This document shows positions 1 through 5,241 of a stretch of 5,241 bases of DNA, piece after piece. This DNA is from Phenylobacterium sp. (GTDB taxonomy: Bacteria > Pseudomonadota > Alphaproteobacteria > Caulobacterales > Caulobacteraceae). The DNA lies in the NCBI GenBank assembly GCA_028290925.1, contig JAQGIX010000213.1, positions 1-5,241 of the forward strand, given 5' to 3'. Position 1 is the stretch's first letter; every line of letters starts with the position of its first letter. A model generated the notes under the pieces. The model saw only the letters and a program-made list of their open reading frames with translations, had not been told where the DNA came from and did no database searches. Made by a program: the position numbers and the translations under genes.

Positions 1-805
1 GCAGCAGGCCGATGTAGCCGTCCTTGGTCTTGAACGGCTTGCGGTTGGGGTTGACCACCCGGGCGTAGCCCCACTGGCCGGTCGGCGGATCGTAGGTCTG
101 GTCGTACATGTGCTCGACCAGCAGGAAGCTCGTCACGCACTCCAGCATCGGCACCTCGACGAACTGGCCCTCGCCGGTGCGCGCCCGGTGCAGCAGGGCG
201 GCGGTCACCGCCTGGCTCAGGAACAGCCCGCAGACCTTGTCGGCCACCAGGGTGGGCAGGATGCGCGGCGTCGGGTTGCCGTCGGTGCGCGGCAGCACGT
301 CGGCGCAGCCGGAAGCCGACTGGATCAGGTCGTCATAGGCCGGCTCCCCGGCGTAGGGCCCGTCCGAGCCGTAGCCGGCGGCGTGCACATAGACGATGTC
401 CGGCCGGATGGCGGCGACGTCCTCATAGGCCAGCCCCAGTCGCTTGAGGCCTTCGTAGCGGACCGAGGCTGCGAACACGTCGCACGACTTGATCAGCCGC
501 CGGACGGCGCGCTTGGCGCTCTCCTGCTTCATGTCGAGAACGATGGAGCGCTTGTTGCGGTTGATGGTCAGGAAGATGGGGCCGAGGTCCCGGGGCGCGC
601 CCTCCGGCACGTGGCCGGCCCAGCGCATGATGTCGCCGCCGTCGCCGCGATTGCTGCCCGGATCTTCCAGCTTGATGACGTCGGCGCCCTGGTCGGCCAG
701 CAGCTGGGTTCCATAGGCGCCGTTGACCACGCTGGTCAGGTCGAGGATGCGGATGCCCGCCAGCGGCCCGGTGGCCTCGCCCGCCAATCGCTTAGCTTCC
801 GCCAC
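1..805 (-). CDS. CaiB/BaiF family (family III) CoA-transferase, 3' end cut off by window
   Basis: Family III CoA-transferases move CoA from a donor acyl-CoA to a free carboxylic acid through an aspartyl-CoA thioester; some relatives are racemases. Translating the minus strand from the GTG gives 268 residues, so about a third of a typical 400-residue protein lies beyond the window. Visible family marks are PLAGIRILDLT (14-24), LLADQGADVIKLE (35-47), NRNKRSIVLDMK (82-93), GYGSDGPYAG (144-153), TGEGQFVEVPM (210-220) and KTKDGYI (259-265). Asp158 in AYDDL sits where the catalytic Asp of the family is expected. The usual AGP after the first helix is NGA here. GTG is the only start in the frame before the upstream stop-free stretch runs out of start codons, and it has a strong purine-rich RBS. 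The gene is divergent from an acyl-CoA dehydrogenase, which fits degradation of a CoA-activated acid. Family is sure; substrate is unknown. Confidence 0.93.
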   Translation of the reverse strand, partial: MAEAKRLAGEATGPLAGIRILDLTSVVNGAYGTQLLADQGADVIKLEDPGSNRGDGGDIMRWAGHVPEGAPRDLGPIFLTINRNKRSIVLDMKQESAKRAVRRLIKSCDVFAASVRYEGLKRLGLAYEDVAAIRPDIVYVHAAGYGSDGPYAGEPAYDDLIQSASGCADVLPRTDGNPTPRILPTLVADKVCGLFLSQAVTAALLHRARTGEGQFVEVPMLECVTSFLLVEHMYDQTYDPPTGQWGYARVVNPNRKPFKTKDGYIGLL

Positions 806-814
806 GTGATCTAT

Positions 815-823
815 CCCCTCCCC
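815..823 (-). promoter_or_regulatory. Ribosome binding site of the CoA-transferase gene
   Basis: On the minus strand the sequence reads GGGGAGGGG, nine bases before the GTG at 805. It decides the GTG as start, since no ATG, GTG or TTG lies in frame between it and the divergent gene. Confidence 0.6.
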
Positions 824-867
824 GGTTCCGGTCGTTAAGATCACCCTACAAAGATCGAGAGACGCGC

Positions 868-874
868 GGGAGGG
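868..874 (+). promoter_or_regulatory. Ribosome binding site of the acyl-CoA dehydrogenase
   Basis: GGGAGGG lies five bases before the ATG at 880. It supports that start, and the MDFEL beginning is typical of the family. Confidence 0.65.
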
Positions 875-879
875 CCTCT

Positions 880-2046
880 ATGGATTTCGAGCTGGCCGAA
901 GAGCACCGGATGCTCAAGGAGCTGGTCGCCCGGTTCGTGAAGGACGAGCTGATGCCGCTCGAGCCGGCCGTGCTGGCCCGTGAAGCCGAGGGCGGCGGCC
1001 TGGGAATCGGCCCGGCGGAGCACGCCCGGCTGGACAAGGTGGCCGGCGAGCTGGGGCTGTTCGGCCTGGACGCCCCCGAGGACGTCGGCGGCTCCGACCT
1101 GCCGATGACCGCCATGGTCGGGGTGGAGGAGGAGATCGGGCGCTGCGTCACCCCCTACACCCTGCCGCCGGACAGCCCGAACCTGCGCATGCTGATGCAG
1201 ACCGTCGATGAGCGGCAGCGGGCGGCCTACCTCGCGCCCTACGTGGCCGGCAAGACGGTGTCGGCGATCGGCATCTCCGAGCCGGGGGCGGGCTCCGACC
1301 CGGCGGGCATGACCACCAAGGCCGTCAGGGACGGCGACGACTGGGTCATCAACGGCCGGAAGATCTGGATTTCGCGGGCGGCCGACGCCGACTTCACCAT
1401 CCTGATGGCGGTGACCGACCAGGAGAAGCGGGCGCGCGGCGGGATCTCGGCCTTCCTGGTGGACAAGGGCACGCCCGGCTTCAACGTGCTGCGGCGCATC
1501 CCGATGATCGGCGGGACCTACACCTACGAGATCGCCCTTGAGGACTGCCGGGTCGAGGGCTGGAAGCTTCTGGGCCAGGAGGGCGCGGGCTTCGCGCCGA
1601 TGCAGACGAGGCTCGGCACGCGGCGCATCCAGATGGCCGCCTGGTCGGTGGGCATGGCGCAGCGGGCCCTGGACATGGTCGTGGAGTACGCCCCGCAGCG
1701 GAAGACCTTCGGCCTGCCGCTCTCCGAGCGCCAGGCGATCCAGTTCTGGGTGGCGGAGGCGGCGACCAAGATCCACGCCACCCGGCTGATGACCTACCAC
1801 TGCGCCTGGAAGCTCGACCGCGGCCTCGATGTTCGCAACGAGATCTCGATGATCAAGTGGTACGCCACCGAGATGGCCTTCGAGACGCTCGACCGGGCCA
1901 TGCAGGCGTTCGGCGCCATGGGCATGACCAAGGAGCTGCCGCTCGCCTTGATGCAGGCCAAGCTCCGGACCATGCGCATCTACGACGGGCCGACCGAGGT
2001 CCACAAATGGGTGGTGGCCAGGAATCTTTTGGGGACGCGGAAATGA
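880..2046 (+). CDS. Acyl-CoA dehydrogenase family protein (FAD, ACAD10/11-like C-terminal signature)
   Basis: This 388-residue flavoprotein has the full length of the family, whose members oxidise an acyl-CoA to the trans-2-enoyl-CoA and pass electrons to electron-transfer flavoprotein. In order: a helical N-terminal domain (MDFELAEEH, 1-9), the flavin/substrate motif GISEPGAGSD (131-140), a beta domain with VINGRKIWIS (156-165), the FAD-binding QRKTFG (273-278), and the C-terminal helical domain with QAFGAMGMTKELPL (342-355; many relatives have GG at the first two glycines) and RIYDGPTEVHKW (366-377). Asp369 occupies the position of the catalytic Glu in medium- and short-chain enzymes (YEGT). 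The GPxEVH context resembles the ACAD10/11-like clade, which points away from simple short straight chains, although that is inference. It overlaps the next gene by ATGA, so the two are very likely co-expressed. Confidence 0.96.
   Translation: MDFELAEEHRMLKELVARFVKDELMPLEPAVLAREAEGGGLGIGPAEHARLDKVAGELGLFGLDAPEDVGGSDLPMTAMVGVEEEIGRCVTPYTLPPDSPNLRMLMQTVDERQRAAYLAPYVAGKTVSAIGISEPGAGSDPAGMTTKAVRDGDDWVINGRKIWISRAADADFTILMAVTDQEKRARGGISAFLVDKGTPGFNVLRRIPMIGGTYTYEIALEDCRVEGWKLLGQEGAGFAPMQTRLGTRRIQMAAWSVGMAQRALDMVVEYAPQRKTFGLPLSERQAIQFWVAEAATKIHATRLMTYHCAWKLDRGLDVRNEISMIKWYATEMAFETLDRAMQAFGAMGMTKELPLALMQAKLRTMRIYDGPTEVHKWVVARNLLGTRK
2031..2035 (+). promoter_or_regulatory. Ribosome binding site inside the dehydrogenase 3' end, for the crotonase gene
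   Basis: GGGGA lies seven bases before the ATG at 2043. It fixes that start, although the frame stays open further upstream within the dehydrogenase gene. Confidence 0.55.
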
Positions 2047-2825
2047 AATCGAGCTTTGGCGACCACGTCAGCGTGGCCATGGACGGGCAGGTGACGGTGG
2101 TCACCGTCAACCGGCCGCCGCACAACTTCGTCTCGGTGGAGTTCATGCGCGACCTGGCCGACGCCATGGAGGCGGTCGACGGCGACAACGCCGCCCGCGC
2201 CATCGTGCTGCAGGCCGACGGAAAGAGCTTCTCGGCCGGCGCCGACTTCGCCTCGCCCAACGACCGGGTGTCCTCGGGCATGGAGGGGATCAACGCCCTC
2301 TATGTCGAGGCGGTGCGGCTCTATTCGGTGGAGACGCCGATCGTGGCCGCCGTACAGGGCGCAGCGATCGGCGCGGGCCTGGGCCTGGCGCTGGTGGCCG
2401 ACTTCCGCGTGGTCTCTCCGGAGGCGCGGTTCGCGGCCAACTTCGTGAAGCTGGGCTTCCATCCGGGCTTCGGCATCACCTACGCCCTGCCGCGCATCGT
2501 GGGGCAGCAGAAGGCCGCCCTGATGATGCTCACCGGCCGGCGCATCAAGGGCGAGGAGGCGCTGGCCTGGGGCCTGGCCGAGGAACTGGTCCCGGCCGAG
2601 GACCTGCGCGCCGCGGCCCTGCGGCTGGCCGCCGAGATCGCCGAGAACGCGCCGCTGGCGGTGGTTTCCACCCGCAGGACCCTGCGCGCCGGCCTCGCCG
2701 CCGAGATCCGCGCCCGGACCGACATCGAGCACCGCGAACAGACCATCCTGCGCGCCACCGAGGACTTCAAGGAAGGCGTCCGCTCGGTCGCCGAGCGGCG
2801 GGCGGGGAATTTCGCGGGACGCTAG
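2043..2825 (+). CDS. Enoyl-CoA hydratase/isomerase (crotonase) superfamily protein lacking the canonical Glu pair
   Basis: This protein of 260 residues has the usual length of the crotonase fold, which binds acyl-CoA and stabilises an enolate in an oxyanion hole. The fold is clear from NRPPHNF (23-29), the first oxyanion loop KSFSAGADF (61-69), the second loop AAIGAGLGLAL (107-117), and FHPGFG (139-144) followed by LPRIVG (149-154). Aligned by eye to rat mitochondrial hydratase, Gly114 replaces Glu144 and Phe134 replaces Glu164, so both acid/base glutamates are gone while the oxyanion loops remain. A plain hydratase is therefore doubtful. An isomerase, lyase, hydrolase or CoA-binding role is possible, and His140 is a nearby polar residue worth noting. 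The ATG overlaps the dehydrogenase stop (ATGA), so the two are probably translationally coupled. Its TAG stop shares the tetramer CTAG with the stop of the convergent small gene. Confidence 0.93.
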   Translation: MKSSFGDHVSVAMDGQVTVVTVNRPPHNFVSVEFMRDLADAMEAVDGDNAARAIVLQADGKSFSAGADFASPNDRVSSGMEGINALYVEAVRLYSVETPIVAAVQGAAIGAGLGLALVADFRVVSPEARFAANFVKLGFHPGFGITYALPRIVGQQKAALMMLTGRRIKGEEALAWGLAEELVPAEDLRAAALRLAAEIAENAPLAVVSTRRTLRAGLAAEIRARTDIEHREQTILRATEDFKEGVRSVAERRAGNFAGR

Positions 2826-3103
2826 CCCCGCTCGAAGCGCTCGCCGGCCACCCGTTCGCACTCCGCCGCCAGCGACTTGAAGAGCAGGCTGAGGATGATC
2901 AGGGCGCGGCCTTCGACGTCGGGGGCTTCGGCGCCCGGATGCCAGTCGACCTTCATGTCGAAGGCCAGCTCCGGCGCCAGGGCGTTGCGGCCGACCACGC
3001 TGACGATCGCCGAGCCGGGATCGCCGGGGCTGGCGTGCGCACTGACCAGCCAGCGGAGCTGCTCGGGCGTGTGGCGGGGCGGATCGCGTCGCGGGTCGGC
3101 CAT
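2822..3103 (-). CDS. Small hypothetical protein (93 aa), not recognised
   Basis: I do not recognise this family. It is a soluble-looking 93-residue protein without signal peptide or membrane segment. It has a basic, proline-rich start (residues 1-12), a likely beta-rich middle (31-54, with Trp54), and a C-terminal stretch (about 64-88) that looks like an amphipathic helix. Third codon positions are almost all G or C, as in the neighbouring genes, which supports real coding. The ATG at 3103 is the only normal start in the frame, but no Shine-Dalgarno sequence precedes it (the bases before it read TTTTCCAGTC) and it lies in an inverted repeat. It starts 35 bases after the eda stop on the same strand, so it could be the last gene of the Entner-Doudoroff operon or a separate unit. 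The complementary strand also has open frames here, but their composition looks like shadow. Confidence 0.62.
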   Translation of the reverse strand: MADPRRDPPRHTPEQLRWLVSAHASPGDPGSAIVSVVGRNALAPELAFDMKVDWHPGAEAPDVEGRALIILSLLFKSLAAECERVAGERFERG

Positions 3104-3127
3104 GACTGGAAAATAGCCGTCATGGCC
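3098..3127 (-). repeat. Perfect 9-bp inverted repeat over the start codon of the small gene
   Basis: GGCCATGAC (3098-3106) and GTCATGGCC (3119-3127) are exact reverse complements separated by 12 bases. In minus-strand RNA they would form a hairpin whose 3' arm contains the ATG (3101-3103) of the small gene, with a U-rich loop. Such a hairpin could lower translation of that gene, or act as a processing or RNA-stability element after eda. Confidence 0.5.
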
Positions 3128-3137
3128 CGAGATGACG
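3110..3137 (-). terminator. Weak candidate terminator/attenuator after eda
   Basis: Just after the eda stop, minus-strand CGTCAT (3137-3132) can pair with ATGACG (3123-3118) around an 8-base loop, followed two bases later by the short tract TATTTT (3115-3110). The stem is only 6 bp and the U-run is short, so intrinsic termination would be partial at best. Its 3' arm overlaps the arm used in the 9-bp repeat, so only one of the two structures can form at a time. Confidence 0.3.
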
Positions 3138-3138
3138 A

Positions 3139-3756
3139 TCAGGACTTGGCCAGCGCCGCGGCGTCACGGGCCAGGGCCGTGATCCGGTCCCAGTCGCCGG
3201 CGCGCACGGCGTCGGGCGGGGCCACCCAACTGCCGCCGACGCAGATGACGTTGGGGAGCGCCAGGTACTCGGCGGCATTGGCCGCGCCGACCCCGCCGGT
3301 CGGGCAGAAGCGGGCCTGCGGGAAGGGGCTCTGGAAGGCCTTCAGCGCGCCGGGCCCGCCGGCCACATTGGCCGGGAACAGCTTGAAGATCTCGAAGCCG
3401 GCGGCCAGGCCGGCCATCAGCTCGGTGGCCGTGGCGACGCCCGGCAGCAGCGGAACCGGACCCTGCGGGCGCTCCCCCTCGATCAGGCCGGGCGAGACGG
3501 CGAAGGCGCAGCCCAGGTCGGCGGCGGCCTGGCGCATGGCGGCGTCCAGCACCGTGCCCGCGCCGACCACCGCGCCCTCGACCTCGGCGATCATGGCCTC
3601 GATGCTGGCGGCGGCCGCAGGCGTGCGGAAGGTGACCTCCAGCACGGTCAGGCCGCCGGCCACCAGGGCGCGGCCCAGCGGCACGGCGTGGGCCACATCG
3701 TCGATCACCAGCACCGGGATCACCGGCGCGCGGGTGAGAATCTCCTCGAGGGTCAC
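3139..3756 (-). CDS. eda: KDPG aldolase (2-dehydro-3-deoxy-phosphogluconate aldolase)
   Basis: Eda cleaves 2-keto-3-deoxy-6-phosphogluconate to pyruvate and glyceraldehyde 3-phosphate, the last step specific to the Entner-Doudoroff route; many members also act on 4-hydroxy-2-oxoglutarate. The 205-residue length is normal for this cytoplasmic (beta/alpha)8 class I aldolase. Visible residues include the catalytic Glu40 and Arg44 in LEVTFRT (39-45), GAGTVLD (65-71), the Schiff-base Lys125 in FKLFPAN (124-130), the phosphate-binding PTGGV (152-156) and GGSW (174-177). The start is the GTG overlapping the glk stop as GTGA, with GGAG five bases upstream inside glk. The frame stays open far upstream through glk, but that part translates to an Arg/Gly/Ala-rich shadow. 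The length, first residues (TLEEIL) and overlap all favour the GTG. It is the third visible gene of an edd-glk-eda operon. Confidence 0.97.
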   Translation of the reverse strand: MTLEEILTRAPVIPVLVIDDVAHAVPLGRALVAGGLTVLEVTFRTPAAAASIEAMIAEVEGAVVGAGTVLDAAMRQAAADLGCAFAVSPGLIEGERPQGPVPLLPGVATATELMAGLAAGFEIFKLFPANVAGGPGALKAFQSPFPQARFCPTGGVGAANAAEYLALPNVICVGGSWVAPPDAVRAGDWDRITALARDAAALAKS

Positions 3757-4724
3757 AGCCGCTCCATCTGCTCGAGTTCGCGCGCCGCGCCCAGCAGCGC
3801 CGGATAGGGATGCAGGACGAGCGCCGTCGGGATCTCTTTCACGAACTCGGTGAGGCGCCCCTTGTCCTCGAAACGGGCGCGGAACTGGCCCGACGCCAGC
3901 CGCTCGGCCATGCGTGGCGCGATGCCGCCGGAGATGAACACCCCGCCGCGCGCGCCGAAGCTCAGGGCCAGGTCGCCGGCCACGCTGCCCAGGATGGCGC
4001 CGAACCGGTCGAGCGCCTTGGCCGCGCCCGGATCGCCGGCCAGGCCGGCCTCCATCACCGCCCGCTCGTCGTCGAACGCCGGGGGGGTCTGATCCAGCTC
4101 GCAGAGGATGCCGTAGAGGTCGAACAGGCCCGCGCCGGACAGCAGCCGCTCGATGGACACCCGGCCGTACTTGGCGTGCATCGCCCGCCAGACCTCGACC
4201 TCCACCTCGTCGTTGGGGGCGAAGCCGGCGTGGCCGCCTTCCGTGGCGATGGCCAGGTCGCCGAGCGGCCCGCGGGCCAGGCCGGCCACGCCGAAGCCGG
4301 TCCCGGCCCCCAGCACCACCAGCGGACAGTCCGGGCCGGCCCCGCGCAGCACGGGCCCGATGGGCTTCAGGTTCTCGCGCTCGAGCCGCGGGCAGGCCAG
4401 GGCCTGGGCGGCGAAGTCGTTGAGCAGCTTGACCGCCTCGAACTCGAAGGTGGCCAGCAGGTCGCCCTCGGAGACCTGCCAATCCAGGTTGGTGAAGGTG
4501 ATCTCGCCGTCGAGCACCGGCCCGGCGACGGCGATCACCGCGCGCGGCGGCCGCCGGCGGCCCAGCGCGCGCTCCAGGTAGTCGGCGATCACGTCGGCCA
4601 GCGAGGCGAAGTCGCGGGCCTGGTACACGTGCAGGTTCCGCACCCGGCCGTCGGTGTCGACCAGGGCGAAGCGGGCGTTGGTGCCGCCGACGTCGCCGAC
4701 CAGGCCGATGTACTGGGTCTTCAT
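3753..4724 (-). CDS. glk: Glucokinase
   Basis: Glk phosphorylates cytoplasmic glucose with ATP to glucose 6-phosphate and so feeds the oxidative steps leading to Edd. The 323-residue length matches the proteobacterial Glk family (E. coli type, about 321) rather than ROK kinases. Motifs in order are the ATP phosphate-binding GDVGGTNAR (10-18), AGPVLDGEI (67-75), LLNDFAA (100-106) with catalytic Asp103, GAGTGFG (139-145), the glucose-binding EGGHAGFAP (162-170), SGAGLFDLYG (196-205), SGGIAPR (265-271) and a C-terminal HPYPALLGAA (305-314). All key residues are intact. The ATG starts three bases after the edd stop (TGA-GCC-ATG), so ribosomes finishing edd probably reinitiate here. The 3' end overlaps eda by four bases. 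A run of seven C (coding strand, positions 4087-4081) falls in codons 213-215 without breaking the frame. Confidence 0.97.
   Translation of the reverse strand: MKTQYIGLVGDVGGTNARFALVDTDGRVRNLHVYQARDFASLADVIADYLERALGRRRPPRAVIAVAGPVLDGEITFTNLDWQVSEGDLLATFEFEAVKLLNDFAAQALACPRLERENLKPIGPVLRGAGPDCPLVVLGAGTGFGVAGLARGPLGDLAIATEGGHAGFAPNDEVEVEVWRAMHAKYGRVSIERLLSGAGLFDLYGILCELDQTPPAFDDERAVMEAGLAGDPGAAKALDRFGAILGSVAGDLALSFGARGGVFISGGIAPRMAERLASGQFRARFEDKGRLTEFVKEIPTALVLHPYPALLGAARELEQMERL
3762..3765 (-). promoter_or_regulatory. Ribosome binding site of eda inside the glk 3' end
   Basis: Minus-strand GGAG lies five bases before the GTG at 3756. It decides the eda start within a frame that is open for hundreds of bases upstream. 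Confidence 0.55.
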
Positions 4725-4727
4725 GGC

Positions 4728-5241
4728 TCAGGCCGCCTCGAAGAGGGCGCAGGCCCCGCCGTCCGCCCGTCCCGCCGCCTTGCGCATCCAGCCGAACAGC
4801 TCACGGCCGTAACCGGCGCCCGAGGGCGGCGCCGTGGCGGGCGTCCGGCGCATCAGCTCTTCCGGCGCCACCTTGATCTCCAGCGTTCCGGCGTGGGCGT
4901 CGACGCGGATGATGTCGCCGTCGCGGACATAGGCCAGGGGCCCGCCCTCGGCCGCTTCCGGGGTTACGTGGATCGCCGCCGGCACCTTGCCCGAGGCGCC
5001 CGACATCCGCCCGTCGGTGACCAGGGCCACCTTGAAGCCCTTGTCGAGCTGCACGCCGAGCGGCGGCGTGAGCGAGTGCAGCTCCGGCATGCCGTTGGCC
5101 TTCGGTCCCTGGAAGCGGACCACCGCCACCAGGTCGCGGTTGAGCTCGCCGCGCTTGTGGGCGGCCAGCAGGGCGTCCTGGTCCTCGAAGACCATGGCCG
5201 GCGCCTCGATGACCAGGTGCTCCGGCTTCACCGCCGAGGTC
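4728..5241 (-). CDS. edd: 6-phosphogluconate dehydratase, C-terminal part (5' end beyond window)
   Basis: Edd dehydrates 6-phosphogluconate to KDPG, the first committed Entner-Doudoroff step, using an Fe-S cluster. The reading frame is open to the window edge. The 170 residues visible are roughly the last quarter of the usual 600, so the true start and the cluster-binding cysteines are outside. The GTG at 5231 is an internal codon, not a start. The part seen is the C-terminal IlvD/Edd beta-barrel domain, with GPKANGMPEL (about 5108-5079), a PPLGV segment and TDGRMSGASGK (about 5018-4986), whose Ser is conserved in the family and is thought to be catalytic. After this come KVPAAIHVTPEA, the DGDIIRVD strand, and GRELFGWMR near the end. 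GAS-GK and the KANGMPEL wording point to Edd rather than dihydroxyacid dehydratase, and the adjacent glk and eda agree. Confidence 0.97.
   Translation of the reverse strand, partial: TSAVKPEHLVIEAPAMVFEDQDALLAAHKRGELNRDLVAVVRFQGPKANGMPELHSLTPPLGVQLDKGFKVALVTDGRMSGASGKVPAAIHVTPEAAEGGPLAYVRDGDIIRVDAHAGTLEIKVAPEELMRRTPATAPPSGAGYGRELFGWMRKAAGRADGGACALFEAA

Larger units (their letters stand above)
806..879. promoter_or_regulatory. Divergent intergenic region expected to hold both promoters
   Basis: These 74 bases separate two genes transcribed away from each other, so promoters for both must lie here or inside the 5' ends of the genes. I see no clear -35/-10 pair in either direction. Possible elements are a 6-bp inverted repeat, GTGATC (806-811) and GATCAC (839-844), and a direct repeat AAGATC (837-842 and 851-856). 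These are too short to call an operator with confidence. A shared regulator acting here would be logical but is inference. Confidence 0.4.

Noticed and set aside
110..838. Plus-strand open frame of 242 codons at the left edge
   Set aside because: It is antisense to the CaiB/BaiF CoA-transferase, whose minus-strand translation shows many family motifs; the plus-strand product shows none.
806..844. GTGATC / GATCAC inverted repeat as an operator
   Set aside because: Arms are only 6 bp with 27 bases between them, easily expected by chance; recorded only in the description of the intergenic region.
826..852. Possible sigma70-like promoter, TTCCGG and TACAAA
   Set aside because: Poor match at both boxes and a spacing of only 15 bases; not enough to call.
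841..2004. Long minus-strand open frame (387 codons) opposite the acyl-CoA dehydrogenase
   Set aside because: The translation is His/Arg/Gly/Leu-rich with no domain, and it mirrors the codon pattern of the real plus-strand gene, as expected for an antisense shadow in high-GC DNA.
1857..2825. A longer crotonase starting inside the dehydrogenase gene
   Set aside because: The first 62 residues are shadow of the dehydrogenase; the ATG at 2043 with GGGGA upstream gives the normal family length.
1980..2861. Minus-strand open frame of 293 codons opposite the crotonase gene
   Set aside because: Low-complexity Arg/Gly/Ala/His product without recognisable features; antisense shadow.
2939..3853. Plus-strand open frame of 304 codons opposite eda and the small gene
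   Set aside because: Ala/Ser/Arg/Pro-rich product typical of a shadow; eda on the opposite strand has all catalytic residues.
3139..4482. Eda read as a 447-residue fusion with a long N-terminal extension
   Set aside because: The extra 242 residues are glk in the wrong frame; eda has its own GTG and RBS at 3756 and normal length from there.

Overview
The window is dense, very GC-rich bacterial chromosome with strong G/C preference at third codon positions, short intergenic gaps and 4-nt start/stop overlaps. Together with an Entner-Doudoroff (ED) edd-glk cluster and CoA-ester catabolic genes, this suggests an alphaproteobacterium. Caulobacterales (Caulobacter or Phenylobacterium type) is my best guess, made from gene content and style rather than a database match. 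I see no mobile element, CRISPR array, tRNA or rRNA, and no gene-free stretch longer than about 75 bases.

Left half (1-2825): a divergent CoA-ester module. A CaiB/BaiF-type CoA-transferase gene runs leftward off the window edge from a GTG at 805. Facing away across a 74-bp gap are an acyl-CoA dehydrogenase (880-2046) and a crotonase-superfamily protein (2043-2825), translationally coupled by an ATGA overlap. The logical route is CoA loading of a carboxylic acid, then alpha,beta-desaturation, then a crotonase-type step. The substrate cannot be read from sequence. The dehydrogenase has Asp where most relatives have the catalytic Glu. The crotonase lacks both glutamates of classical enoyl-CoA hydratase.

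Right half (2822-5241, minus strand, read right to left): an ED operon. It contains the C-terminal part of edd (6-phosphogluconate dehydratase), then glk (glucokinase) 3 nt later, then eda (KDPG aldolase) overlapping glk by GTGA. Glk makes glucose 6-phosphate. After oxidation to 6-phosphogluconate by enzymes not in view, Edd makes KDPG and Eda cleaves it to pyruvate and glyceraldehyde 3-phosphate. A small unrecognised gene (2822-3103) follows eda by 35 nt. Its start codon lies inside a perfect 9-bp inverted repeat, and its stop shares a CTAG with the stop of the convergent crotonase gene.

The window is mostly ordinary metabolism. The most unusual points are the crotonase without its acidic pair, the mutually exclusive hairpins between eda and the small gene, and the shared-stop convergent overlap. 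I found no convincing new system.
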